Shown here piece after piece: positions 9,751 to 17,945 of a DNA stretch of 64,000 nucleotides. The stretch's first letter is position 1. Every line of letters starts with the position of its first letter. Below the pieces are notes generated by a model. The model made no database searches. It saw nothing but the letters and a program-made list of their open reading frames with translations, and was not told the origin of the DNA. Source of the stretch: Bacteroidales bacterium (GTDB lineage Bacteria > Bacteroidota > Bacteroidia > Bacteroidales > F082); NCBI GenBank assembly GCA_017466405.1, contig JAFTUF010000009.1, positions 62,001 to 126,000 on the forward strand. The letters run 5' to 3'. A program made the translations under genes and the position numbers.

Positions 9751-10773
9751 ATGGGACTATTTTCATTTTTTAATAAGGAATTAGCAATAGACTTAGGTAC
9801 AGCCAACACCGTCATTATCTACAACGATAAGGTGGTCGTTGACGAACCTTCTATTGTAGCAATACAGAGAGACACTCAAAAAATCATGGCCGTAGGTAAA
9901 CGTGCTATGATGATGCATGGAAAAACCCATGAAAACATTAAGACCATAAGACCATTACGCGACGGTGTTATCGCCGACTTCCAAGCTGCAGAATATATGC
10001 TGAGAGAGTTAATTAGAATGATTAACTTCCACAATAGTATCTTTCCTCCTGCGCTTAAAATGGTTATTTGTATTCCTTCAGGTATCACAGAAGTTGAAGA
10101 AAGAGCTGTAAAAGATTCGGCAGAACAAGCTGGCGCCAAAGAAGTTCGTCTCATCCACGAACCTATGGCAGCTGCTATCGGTATCGGTATCGATGTTCTT
10201 GAACCTATGGGAAATATGATTGTCGATATAGGTGGCGGTACAAGTGAAATCGCCGTTATTGCCCTAGGTGGTATCGTAAATAACAAGTCCATCCGCACTG
10301 CTGGTGACGACTTCACTGATGAGATTGTCGAATATATGCGTAAGCAACACAATATGTACGTCGGTGAACGATCAGCTGAAATGATTAAGATTGAAGTCGG
10401 TTCAGCTTTGACAGAACTCGATAATCCACCAGACGAGTATGCCGTTCATGGTAGAGACTTGCTTACCGGTATTCCGAAGGAGATAAAGGTAAACTACTCA
10501 GAAATAGCATATTGCTTAGACAAGAGTATATCAAAGATTGAAACTGCTGTGCTTAACGCATTGGAACAAACTCCACCAGAATTGGCAGCCGACATCTACC
10601 GCACAGGTATTTATCTGACTGGCGGTGGCGCATTGTTACGCGGACTTGACAAGCGTCTTCACGCAAAGACAAAATTACCAATTCATGTGGCAGAAGATCC
10701 ATTGAGAGCTGTCGCTCGCGGTACTGGTATCGCTCTTAAGAACTTCGACAAATTCCCATTCCTGATTAAATAA
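9751..10773 (+). CDS. mreB: rod shape-determining protein MreB
   Basis: 340 residues, full length. This is the bacterial actin homologue that assembles under the inner membrane and guides elongation of the cell wall. Phosphate-1 motif DLGTANT is at about residues 14-20 and phosphate-2 motif DIGGGTSEIAVI at about 157. HEPMAAAIG and the adenosine motif TGGGALLRGLD are also present. It starts 15 bp after purH and is followed by mreC and mreD. This locus implies a rod-shaped or elongating cell. Confidence 0.97.
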   Translation: MGLFSFFNKELAIDLGTANTVIIYNDKVVVDEPSIVAIQRDTQKIMAVGKRAMMMHGKTHENIKTIRPLRDGVIADFQAAEYMLRELIRMINFHNSIFPPALKMVICIPSGITEVEERAVKDSAEQAGAKEVRLIHEPMAAAIGIGIDVLEPMGNMIVDIGGGTSEIAVIALGGIVNNKSIRTAGDDFTDEIVEYMRKQHNMYVGERSAEMIKIEVGSALTELDNPPDEYAVHGRDLLTGIPKEIKVNYSEIAYCLDKSISKIETAVLNALEQTPPELAADIYRTGIYLTGGGALLRGLDKRLHAKTKLPIHVAEDPLRAVARGTGIALKNFDKFPFLIK

Positions 10774-10789
10774 TCCGGATTGAATTATC

Positions 10790-11593
10790 ATGTATAACTT
10801 ATTAAGATTCTTAAAAAGATACAGTTACATATTGATGTTTTTGATATTGGAAGCTTTGTGTATCATATTGTTGGTAAACAATCTTCCATATCAAAAACGT
10901 AAGCTTGCAAGCGCAGGCAACGCCATAGCAGGAAAATTCTTCAAAACAAAATTTAACTTCACGAACTATTTCTCACTTAAAGAAGAAAATCAATTGTTGA
11001 TCGAACATAATGCTCTTCTTATGGGTATGTTAAATAATAATATCGACACAATAATTGACTCTGACTCATGTTATTCTAACTATAGGTATGTTCCGGCAAA
11101 TGTTATTAACAACAGCATTTATAATGTTAATAACTATTTGCTTATCGATAAAGGCAGCAAGGACGGAATAAAAAAAGATATGGGAGTTATTTGTGAAAAT
11201 GGAATAGTGGGAAAAGTAGCCAATGTAAGTAAGAATTATTCTTCCGTGATAAGTTTGTTACATCCTTATTCTGTCATCAGCGCTAGATTTGCTGACAACC
11301 AACATCTTGCAAATGTCTGCTGGGAAAACAAAGACTACCGCTATGGAACAGTGAAAGATATTCCTCTTCATCTTAATCCTCAAAAAGGAGATACTCTCGT
11401 AACAAGCGGTTTCTCAAATGTATATCCTGCAGATATTATGATTGGCACTATAGAAGAAATGCTCGATAATCAATCAAAAGATTTTAATACTGCCAAGATT
11501 AAATTCTCGACAAACTTCAGTACCTTACGTCACGTTTACGTGATAGATAATTTATATCAAACAGAAATTGACTCTCTAATATCAAATAAGTAA
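10790..11593 (+). CDS. mreC: rod shape-determining protein MreC
   Basis: 267 residues. One N-terminal transmembrane helix (about 10-30) is followed by a short coiled coil (KEENQLLIEHNALLMGML) and the two beta-barrel periplasmic domain of MreC. Recognisable motifs are LLIDKGSKDGIKKDMGVI, the characteristic GIVGKV step and GDTLVTSGFSNVYPADIMIG. MreC links cytoplasmic MreB with the periplasmic wall synthases. It lies 16 bp after mreB. Confidence 0.95.
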   Translation: MYNLLRFLKRYSYILMFLILEALCIILLVNNLPYQKRKLASAGNAIAGKFFKTKFNFTNYFSLKEENQLLIEHNALLMGMLNNNIDTIIDSDSCYSNYRYVPANVINNSIYNVNNYLLIDKGSKDGIKKDMGVICENGIVGKVANVSKNYSSVISLLHPYSVISARFADNQHLANVCWENKDYRYGTVKDIPLHLNPQKGDTLVTSGFSNVYPADIMIGTIEEMLDNQSKDFNTAKIKFSTNFSTLRHVYVIDNLYQTEIDSLISNK

Positions 11594-11594
11594 A

Positions 11595-12116
11595 ATGAAT
11601 AACAGACTAATTATAAATATCTTACGATTCTTTGGCTTGTTATTGTTTCAAGTTTTGATAATAGATAACATCCGTCTTGGATACTATATACATCCTTATA
11701 TTTACGTCTTGTTTATTTTCCTTTTACCTTTTAACATTCAGAAATGGCAGCTGCTATTACTCGGATTCCTAACTGGATTGGCAGTCGATTTATTCAATGG
11801 AACACCAGGACTTAATGCAGCAGCAACAGTGTTTATGGCTTTTATACGCCCATACGTAATTAACGGAATGACAAGAAGAAAAGATATAAATCCTATCGAT
11901 GAACCATCAATGAACAATATGGGATTGAGTTGGTTCCTTATGTATGCATTACTACTTCTTACAACCCATAATTTTACATTATTCCTACTTGAAGCTTTCA
12001 GTTTCAAGCTTATAGGTATAGTGTTACTACAAACATTAATGAGTGTTTTCAGTTCACTATTGTTAATATTTATTATAACCTTATTATTTAAGAAATCAAA
12101 TAAAAAATTAATATAA
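11595..12116 (+). CDS. mreD: rod shape-determining protein MreD
   Basis: 173 residues, very hydrophobic, with about five membrane helices. It has the family pattern of an N-terminal helix ending QVLIIDNIRLG and a central HPYIYVLFIFLLPF. The loop WQLLLLGFLTGLAVDLFNGTPGLNAAATVF is typical of Bacteroidota MreD. It starts one base after the mreC stop. In related genomes mrdA (PBP2) and rodA usually follow; here two TlpA-type lipoprotein genes do. Confidence 0.9.
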   Translation: MNNRLIINILRFFGLLLFQVLIIDNIRLGYYIHPYIYVLFIFLLPFNIQKWQLLLLGFLTGLAVDLFNGTPGLNAAATVFMAFIRPYVINGMTRRKDINPIDEPSMNNMGLSWFLMYALLLLTTHNFTLFLLEAFSFKLIGIVLLQTLMSVFSSLLLIFIITLLFKKSNKKLI

Positions 12117-12127
12117 AAATTATCACT

Positions 12128-13225
12128 ATGAAAATCAGATTATTGACATTGGCAATTGCTATTTTTGCTTTGTTTTCATGTAACAAATCAACGTTTAATG
12201 TAAATGTTGAATTACAAAATGCCGAAGGCAAAATGATTTATCTCAAAAAAATGGTAAATAAAGAGTTTATCATTATAGACTCGGCTATTATGAAAAACAA
12301 CATTGTTAATTTCATTGTTGAAAGCGCTGATCCAACAACCTATTATTCGTTGAATGTGAAAGGTGTGAGATATCCTATAAATTTCTTCAGCGAGAATAAA
12401 TATGTTAAAATCATTGGTGATGCACAAAACAGAAACGACATTAACGTTATCGGTTATAAGGCACAACAACTTATAAATGAATATAATAAAGAAATACAGA
12501 ATTTCTATTCACAGATGAGAGAATTGGGTGAAGAATACCAAATCGCAGCTCAAAACAACAATGAATCTGAGATGGAAAGAATAAGTAACGAGTATGACCA
12601 AGTAGAAAAAAATCAGACAAACTACATTTCTCTTTTCTTAAATAAAAATTCAAGTAGTTTTGTTGCTCCTTACATTTTGTTCAATAATCGCCTTAATTTT
12701 GAATTGAATGAATTGGAAGATTTTGTTAATAATTTTAACATAAGTCAAGAAGACAATTTCTCAAAACTTCTCAACGACTATATCGCTATTCTTCAACGTG
12801 TTGATATTGGTCAACCATATTTAGATTTCACACAAGAAACACCAGAAGGCGATATGTTGTCACTTTCGGAACTCGTTGGTAAATCTAAACTCTTATTAAT
12901 AGATTTCTGGGCTTCATGGTGCGGTCCATGTCGTGGCGAAAATCCAAATGTGGTTGCTGTCTATAAAGATTATCACGAAAAAGGTTTCGACGTACTCGGA
13001 GTTTCTTTGGATATGGAAAAAGAAAAATGGGTTGATGCTATTGAAAAAGACGGACTTATCTGGCATAATATCTCAGATCTTAAATATTGGCAAAACGAAG
13101 CTGCTCAAGCTTACGGAATTTCCTCAATACCAAGTAATCTCTTGTTAGATGAAAATGGAATAATCATAGCTAAAAATTTAAGAGGCGAAGATTTAAGAAA
13201 TAAGGTTCAAGAAATATTAAATTAA
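12128..13225 (+). CDS. TlpA-type thioredoxin-fold lipoprotein (DUF4369 + redoxin), first paralogue
   Basis: 365 residues. The signal peptide ends in a lipobox (ALFSC, lipid-anchored Cys18). It is followed by a DUF4369-like beta domain (NVELQNAEGKMIYLKK), a helical linker (about 110-210) and a thioredoxin domain with FWASWCGPC (redox pair C265/C268) and a cis-Pro at SSIPSN. Such proteins reduce disulfides or carry out cytochrome-maturation-like redox work in the periplasm. It lies directly after mreD and is followed 9 bp later by a shorter paralogue, so the pair probably arose by tandem duplication. Confidence 0.88.
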   Translation: MKIRLLTLAIAIFALFSCNKSTFNVNVELQNAEGKMIYLKKMVNKEFIIIDSAIMKNNIVNFIVESADPTTYYSLNVKGVRYPINFFSENKYVKIIGDAQNRNDINVIGYKAQQLINEYNKEIQNFYSQMRELGEEYQIAAQNNNESEMERISNEYDQVEKNQTNYISLFLNKNSSSFVAPYILFNNRLNFELNELEDFVNNFNISQEDNFSKLLNDYIAILQRVDIGQPYLDFTQETPEGDMLSLSELVGKSKLLLIDFWASWCGPCRGENPNVVAVYKDYHEKGFDVLGVSLDMEKEKWVDAIEKDGLIWHNISDLKYWQNEAAQAYGISSIPSNLLLDENGIIIAKNLRGEDLRNKVQEILN

Positions 13226-13234
13226 TTTAACATT

Positions 13235-14242
13235 ATGAGAAACAAAATAATAATAAGCACACTTTTGATTCTTACATTATTTTCTTGCAGTAAAAATTCT
13301 TTCAAGATTAATGTAGAAATCGAAAATGCTAATGGAAGAACAGCATATCTTCAAAAAATTATTGATAGAGAAACTGTTAATATCGATTCTGTTGTTATAA
13401 ACAGTAATAAATTTACATTTGATGTTAAAAACAATAAAAACAACGACATTCTTCATCTTTACGTAAAAGGCTGGAGACGTAGTGTTCCATTTGTAGCTGA
13501 TAATAAAGATGTTAACATCAAAGGCGATTTCAATGCTTATAACAAACTCGAAATAACAGCATCTGAAACGCAGAAAATTTTAGATGAGTTCAATAGGAAA
13601 TTTAATAGTACAAACAATGACGACCATAAAAAAGTACTGGTAACAGACTTTGTTAAAAATTGTCCAGAGAGCGTGCTATCTCCTTATTTATTGTATCGTT
13701 ACAAATGGGCTTTCAATTTAAATGAATTAAAATCGGTATCAAAATATTTTTCTGAAAATCTTAACACTGGCTATTTAAGTAAAATTGAAGAATATATAGA
13801 ATTATTGGAACGCAGCGAAAGAGGCAAACCATACATTGACTTTACTTTAAATAACACTGAAGGTCAAGCTGTTTCTCTTTCGTCTCTCGTAGGAAAACAT
13901 AAACTTATCATGATTGATTTTTGGGCTTCATGGTGTCCTGATTGCCGTGTCGAAAATCCAAATGTGGTAGCTGTTTATAATGACTATAAAGATAAAGGCT
14001 TGGAAATCATAAGCGTTTCCTTAGATACAGATAAAAATGCTTGGTTGAAAGGTATTGAAGAAGACAATCTGATTTGGGAAAATCACGTCTCAGCCTTGAA
14101 AGGCTGGAACTGTCCTGCCGCTACAGAATATGGAGTAGCTTTTATTCCTCAAAACGTCCTCATTAACGAAGAAGGAATTATAGTAGCTAAAAATTTAGAC
14201 GGAGAAAAATTAAGAAATTTTGTATCACGTTATCTTAAATAA
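13235..14242 (+). CDS. TlpA-type thioredoxin-fold lipoprotein, second paralogue with CPDC active site
   Basis: 335 residues. It has the same architecture as its neighbour: lipobox LFSC (Cys18), DUF4369-like domain, linker and redoxin fold with cis-Pro at FIPQN. The active site here is WCPDC (C234/C237) instead of WCGPC. The residues between the two cysteines set redox potential in thioredoxin folds, so the two paralogues probably differ in partner or direction. The linker is about 30 residues shorter. Its TAA stop overlaps the probable start of the next gene by one base. Confidence 0.87.
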   Translation: MRNKIIISTLLILTLFSCSKNSFKINVEIENANGRTAYLQKIIDRETVNIDSVVINSNKFTFDVKNNKNNDILHLYVKGWRRSVPFVADNKDVNIKGDFNAYNKLEITASETQKILDEFNRKFNSTNNDDHKKVLVTDFVKNCPESVLSPYLLYRYKWAFNLNELKSVSKYFSENLNTGYLSKIEEYIELLERSERGKPYIDFTLNNTEGQAVSLSSLVGKHKLIMIDFWASWCPDCRVENPNVVAVYNDYKDKGLEIISVSLDTDKNAWLKGIEEDNLIWENHVSALKGWNCPAATEYGVAFIPQNVLINEEGIIVAKNLDGEKLRNFVSRYLK

Positions 14243-14754
14243 TTATAGAAAAAGAAATTAAAATTTATAACTACGGATTAAATGAGTTAAAGACTTATCT
14301 GTTTGTAACTCTTTTCGTTGCAGGTAATATTTTGTTACCACAATTATGTCACTTGATTCCAAATGGAGGAAAAATATTCTTACCAATATATTTCTTCACT
14401 TTGATAGCATCGTATAAATACGGAATAAAAGTCGGTTTGCTGACAGCTGTTTTATCTCCTGTCATAAATTCTCTTTTATTTGGAATGCCAACTCTTGCAA
14501 TTCTTCCTGCAATATTAACAAAATCAGTAGTTTTGGCAATAGCAGCAGCTTTAGTTTCTAACAAAACACAAAAGGTTTCTCTTCTTACTCTATTAATTGT
14601 AGTTTTGAGTTATCAAGTAGTAGGAACTTTGGCAGAATGGGCAATGACATCTTCTTTTTATCTTGCTATTCAAGATTTTAGATTAGGAATTCCAGGAATA
14701 ATGTTACAATTATTCGGAACTTATTTCATTTTGATTTTGTCAAAAGAAAAATAA
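14242..14754 (+). CDS. ECF transporter S component (membrane substrate-binding subunit)
   Basis: About 170 residues with five to six hydrophobic helices, matching the small S-component family: PQLCHLIPNGGKIFLPIYFF, YKYGIKVGLLTAVLSPVINSLLFGMP and a late EW motif. S components bind a vitamin or metal and pair with an energising ECF module, which is not in this window. Start choice: coding-quality sequence (IEKEIKIYNYGLNELKTYLF) runs back to the stop of the previous gene, with no ATG/GTG before residue 32. The best candidate is ATT at 14242 in the overlap TAATT, where TAATG would be usual. A TTG at 14332 would cut off the first helix. Confidence 0.75.
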   Translation: MIEKEIKIYNYGLNELKTYLFVTLFVAGNILLPQLCHLIPNGGKIFLPIYFFTLIASYKYGIKVGLLTAVLSPVINSLLFGMPTLAILPAILTKSVVLAIAAALVSNKTQKVSLLTLLIVVLSYQVVGTLAEWAMTSSFYLAIQDFRLGIPGIMLQLFGTYFILILSKEK

Positions 14755-14755
14755 T

Positions 14756-15178
14756 ATGACTGACAAAAACTTAAATTATATTAAGGAAATTTTGTTAAAG
14801 GAAAATCACACTATTGTGATAATGAAAAAAAACGCCTCTGTTATCACCTCCGATGATAGAGGCGTTTCTCCTTTAATTAAATTATTGAAAGAAGATAAAT
14901 TACAACTTCAAGATTCAATTATTGCAGATAAAGTTATTGGAAAAGCAGCTGCTATGTTAATGATTTACGGAGGTGTAAAAGAAGTATATACTCCAATTAT
15001 TAGTTTACCAGCAATAAAAATTTTTAACATTAACAATGTTAAAATAAATTATGACAAAGAAGTTGATAGAATAATTAACAGAAAAGGCGACGGATTGTGT
15101 CCAATGGAAACTTTATGTCTTGATATAGATAATCCTGAAGAAGCTTTTGAGGTAATTTTAAATAAAATAGGTATATGA
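14756..15178 (+). CDS. DUF1893 domain protein
   Basis: 140 residues, cytosolic, no signal peptide. It matches the DUF1893 family: an opening KENHTIVIMKKNASVITSD, then RGVSPLIKLL, then ADKVIGKAAAMLMIYGGVKEVYTP and a Cys-containing end (GDGLCPMETLCLD). The family resembles cytidine-deaminase folds and is often next to, or fused with, ECF transporter components, as here (1-bp gap). The biochemical role is not established. A strong hairpin (14830-14867) lies inside the coding sequence. It is the last gene of the purH-mre unit and is followed by a terminator. Confidence 0.8.
   Translation: MTDKNLNYIKEILLKENHTIVIMKKNASVITSDDRGVSPLIKLLKEDKLQLQDSIIADKVIGKAAAMLMIYGGVKEVYTPIISLPAIKIFNINNVKINYDKEVDRIINRKGDGLCPMETLCLDIDNPEEAFEVILNKIGI
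14830..14867 (+). other. intragenic hairpin near the start of the DUF1893 gene
   Basis: A 10-bp perfect stem (AAACGCCTCT / AGAGGCGTTT) is extended by 4 bp (ATCA/TGAT) across a 3-nt bulge, with a 7-nt loop. It has an A-run in front and a short T-run at its end, like a terminator, but lies within codons about 25-38. Confidence 0.6.
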
Positions 15179-15179
15179 A

Positions 15180-15205
15180 AAAAGGTTGCCAATCGACAAC
15201 CTTTT
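15180..15205. terminator. bidirectional intrinsic terminator
   Basis: Nine-bp stem AAAAGGTTG / CAACCTTTT with an 8-nt loop. It sits between the convergent DUF1893 gene and the small gene at 15209, flanked by A and T runs. Confidence 0.85.
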
Positions 15206-15208
15206 CAA

Positions 15209-15439
15209 TTATTTTTTGTATTCGAGTTCATACATATCATGTAAATCATGATCACTCATTCTCATAATGGTTTTATAATCCATTTTTTTGGTTACCAACA
15301 ACCATTCAAAAAATTCATCTAAAAAAGAATTTATTCCTGCTCCATTAGCTTTGTGATAAAATAAGCTTAATTTCTTTTCGGCTTTGATGTCATCGTAGCC
15401 TTCTTGTTGCTGCTTCAGTAATTCTATTAAGTTTTCCAT
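15209..15439 (-). CDS. small hypothetical protein, 76 residues
   Basis: Charged, mostly helical and without a signal peptide. It begins MENLIELLKQQQEGYDDIKAEKKLSLFYHKANGAG and ends DLHDMYELEYKK. I do not recognise the family. Good codon structure, an ATG start, a terminator just beyond the stop and an otherwise empty interval support a real gene. The gap upstream to rlmH (15440-15567) is AT-rich and unremarkable. It could be a small regulatory or stress protein, but nothing in the sequence decides that. Confidence 0.6.
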   Translation of the reverse strand: MENLIELLKQQQEGYDDIKAEKKLSLFYHKANGAGINSFLDEFFEWLLVTKKMDYKTIMRMSDHDLHDMYELEYKK

Positions 15440-15567
15440 GTAGTTAAATTTTAAAGTTAATATTGTGTTTATTAATTGTAAAAGAGTTTACAAATATACA
15501 AATTTTCAGTTATTTTGTCAATAGTTTTTCTATTTTTTACTGAAAAATGTTTACTTAATACATAACA

Positions 15568-16041
15568 CTAAACATGATGATAAGGTTCACCTTTTATAAT
15601 AGTAAAAGCACGATAAAGTTGCTCCACAAAAATAAGACGAATCATCTGATGTGAAAATGTCATTTCTGAAAGACTTATCTTAAATTTTGCCTTGGCATAA
15701 ACTTCTTTTGAAAAACCGTATGGACCTCCTACTACAAAAATAATTCGTTTAGAACCAACATTCATCTGTTTTTCAATCCATTGAGAAAAAGATACTGAAG
15801 AAAAAGTTTTTCCATTTTCATCTAATAAAATCAAATCGTCGCCAGGAGTAATCTGCGATAAAATCAAATCGCCTTCTGCTTTTTTCTGCTGCTCCTCACT
15901 AAGAGTTTTCCTATTTTTAATGTCTGGAATAACCTTCATTTCAAAAGGAATGTAATGCTCTAACCTTTTGACAAATTTGTTAATGCCTGTGTCTAAATAA
16001 GTTTCGTCGGTCTTACCGATAACGAGAAATAAAATTTTCAT
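15568..16041 (-). CDS. rlmH: 23S rRNA (pseudouridine1915-N3)-methyltransferase RlmH
   Basis: 157 residues from the ATG at 16039-16041 (MKILFLVIGKTDE). A TTG two codons earlier lies inside the promoter element and is not used. It is a SPOUT-fold enzyme that methylates pseudouridine 1915 in helix 69 of 23S rRNA at the ribosomal A site. Conserved segments are LLDENGKTFSSVSFSQWI, the knot motif FVVGGPYGFSKEV and the C-terminus LSEMTFSHQMIRLIFVEQLYRAFTIIKGEPYHH. The -7 element ends only three bases before the ATG, which predicts a leaderless or nearly leaderless mRNA. Confidence 0.95.
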   Translation of the reverse strand: MKILFLVIGKTDETYLDTGINKFVKRLEHYIPFEMKVIPDIKNRKTLSEEQQKKAEGDLILSQITPGDDLILLDENGKTFSSVSFSQWIEKQMNVGSKRIIFVVGGPYGFSKEVYAKAKFKISLSEMTFSHQMIRLIFVEQLYRAFTIIKGEPYHHV

Positions 16042-16044
16042 AAG

Positions 16045-16052
16045 CAAATTTA
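16045..16052 (-). promoter_or_regulatory. -7 promoter element abutting the rlmH start codon
   Basis: Minus-strand TAAATTTG matches TAnnTTTG; its last base is three bases before the ATG. Confidence 0.5.
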
Positions 16053-16092
16053 AACATTTTTCTTAAAAGTAAAAAAGTCATCGAATATTTTA

Positions 16093-16100
16093 TAACTTTG
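16093..16100 (+). promoter_or_regulatory. -7 promoter element for the arginase-like gene
   Basis: TAACTTTG matches TAnnTTTG and covers the TTG at 16098. This supports the ATG at 16128 as the real start. Confidence 0.65.
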
Positions 16101-16127
16101 AAAAGTAAAAATGTAATTTATAATATA

Positions 16128-17303
16128 ATGGAAATCAATGTTTTTCTTAATCATATAAAGCAAGATTTTTTAGATAGCTGCAATTTATATAGCCCAAATC
16201 AAATTGGAAATAGCATTACAATCTATAAAGAAGGAGAAGACTTTCCAGATTTGGATGATTTTCAACTTGCTATTGTAGGCGTTGAAGAAGAGAGGAATTC
16301 ATACGATAATGAAGGTTGTAAAGAAGCTCCTAATGCAATAAGAAAATCTTTATATCAACTTTATAATCATTGGAACAATTTAAAAATCATTGATTTAGGT
16401 AATGTAAAAACAGGATACGAAATAGAAGACACTTATTTCGCACTTAATAAAGTTTTCATGACACTGATGAAGTATCGTATAGTACCTATTATAATAGGTG
16501 GAAGTCAGGATCTAACTTATCCTATTTATCAGGTTTATGAAAATACAGGTAAATTAGTGAATATAACTTCTATAGATTCGCGTTTTGATATTGGTCAGGA
16601 TAATGAAAAACTTAATTCTAATTCATACTTGAGTTATATAATTTTACATCAGCCAAACTTCCTTTTTAATTATACAAACATTGGTTATCAGAGTTATTAT
16701 GTTGATAAACAAAATGTTGATTTGATGAAAAATCTTCTTTTCGACACACATAGAATCGGAAATATCAAGAACAATATTGAAACTACAGAACCTCTTTTAA
16801 GAAATGCCGACATTGTCACTATCGACACTTCAGCTTTCAGAGCCTGCGACGCTCCTGGAATAAAACACAACTCTCCAAACGGTTTTTCTTCTGAAGACGG
16901 ATGCAAAATGACTCGCTACGCTGGTATAAATCCGAAACTTACTTCTATAGGTTTCTTTGAATATAATCCTAAATATGATCTTAACAATATAACAGCCAAT
17001 ACTTTATCACAAATGATTTGGTATTTTATTGAAGGTTTCAGTTTGCGTATCAACGATTTTCCTACAGCAGACAGCAAAGATTTCAAACGTTATAATGTTA
17101 AATTAGAAGACGTTAATGATGACATTGTATTTTTATGTCATAAAGTTAGTGGCAAATGGTGGATGGATTTGTCATTTAAAAGTAAAGACAGAGAAAAATA
17201 CGAAAGACACCATTATATTCCTTGTTCTCGAGAAGATTATGAAACTACGATGGAAAACGAATTACCTGACAAATGGTGGCAATTTTATCAAAAATTGATG
17301 TAA
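16128..17303 (+). CDS. arginase/formimidoylglutamase-family protein with degenerate metal site
   Basis: 391 residues from the ATG at 16128. The fold of the ureohydrolase family is recognisable, but residues that hold the two manganese ions in active members are replaced. The usual GGDH/GGSH reads GGSQD (124-128). The usual DAHxD reads DSRFD (150-154). The usual D-x-D reads D-T-S (233-235). The rest is well kept, including NSPNGFSSEDGC and the C-terminus KWWQFYQKLM. Annotated homologues in Bacteroidota are often called formimidoylglutamase, but enzymatic activity is doubtful here. It has its own promoter and faces ruvC tail to tail, with 7 bp between. Confidence 0.82.
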   Translation: MEINVFLNHIKQDFLDSCNLYSPNQIGNSITIYKEGEDFPDLDDFQLAIVGVEEERNSYDNEGCKEAPNAIRKSLYQLYNHWNNLKIIDLGNVKTGYEIEDTYFALNKVFMTLMKYRIVPIIIGGSQDLTYPIYQVYENTGKLVNITSIDSRFDIGQDNEKLNSNSYLSYIILHQPNFLFNYTNIGYQSYYVDKQNVDLMKNLLFDTHRIGNIKNNIETTEPLLRNADIVTIDTSAFRACDAPGIKHNSPNGFSSEDGCKMTRYAGINPKLTSIGFFEYNPKYDLNNITANTLSQMIWYFIEGFSLRINDFPTADSKDFKRYNVKLEDVNDDIVFLCHKVSGKWWMDLSFKSKDREKYERHHYIPCSREDYETTMENELPDKWWQFYQKLM

Positions 17304-17310
17304 TTTAAGA

Positions 17311-17913
17311 TTAACATTTTTTAACAATTTTATCAGGATTTTTTTCTAGGAAAGAACTCCAGCTACTAGAAGTTTTCTTTCCTTTAGGAATTTTAACTTT
17401 AGAATCTTTTTCGTCGTCACCTAATATATTTAGCGAACGTTGAAAATAATGACATACAGCAGCCGCTGTTGCATCGGTAGCGTCTAAAAATTCAGGAAGC
17501 TGCTCAAATTGAATTATTTTCTGTAACATAAGAGCTACTTGCTCTTTAGAAGCAGCGCCGTTTCCTGTAATAGATTGTTTGATTTTACGCGGAGAATATT
17601 CAAAAATCGGAATGTCTCTATATAAAGCAGCTGCCATAGCAACACCTTGAGCTCTTCCTAATTTCAACATCGACTGGACGTTTTTTCCAAAAAAAGGAGC
17701 TTCTATAGCTAATTCGTCAGGATGATATTCCTCAATGATTTCAAGAACTCTTTCAAAAATCTTTTTAAGTTTTAAAGCTTGATTATCATATTGTTTCAAT
17801 TTTAAAACTCCCATACGCAAAAGAGATAACTGTTTGTCTTTCTGCAAAATCAAACTGTATCCCATCACCATAGTGCCTGGATCTATACCTAATATTATTC
17901 TTTCTTTAACCAA
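17311..17913 (-). CDS. ruvC: Holliday junction resolvase RuvC
   Basis: 200 residues. Acidic active-site positions are visible: D in LGIDPGT, E in AIEAPFFGKN, and the C-terminal DATDATAAAVCH. It resolves four-way junctions at the end of recombination, together with RuvAB. The start is TTG at 17911-17913: an in-frame stop lies two codons upstream, and the family N-terminus (VKERIILGIDPG) follows at once. The last 40 residues are lysine/serine-rich, a common tail in this phylum. It is divergent from the gene at 17946. Confidence 0.95.
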   Translation of the reverse strand: MVKERIILGIDPGTMVMGYSLILQKDKQLSLLRMGVLKLKQYDNQALKLKKIFERVLEIIEEYHPDELAIEAPFFGKNVQSMLKLGRAQGVAMAAALYRDIPIFEYSPRKIKQSITGNGAASKEQVALMLQKIIQFEQLPEFLDATDATAAAVCHYFQRSLNILGDDEKDSKVKIPKGKKTSSSWSSFLEKNPDKIVKKC

Positions 17914-17920
17914 TTTTTAT

Positions 17921-17928
17921 TATTTTTG
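17921..17928 (+). promoter_or_regulatory. -7 promoter element for the flippase-like/GT2 pair
   Basis: TATTTTTG matches TAnnTTTG, 17 bp upstream of the ATG at 17946. Confidence 0.55.
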
Positions 17929-17945
17929 TACCACTGCAACTGACA

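Noticed and set aside
9876-10352. 158-codon open frame antisense to mreB
   Set aside because: Mirror of the conserved mreB coding frame; no family resemblance and no promoter.
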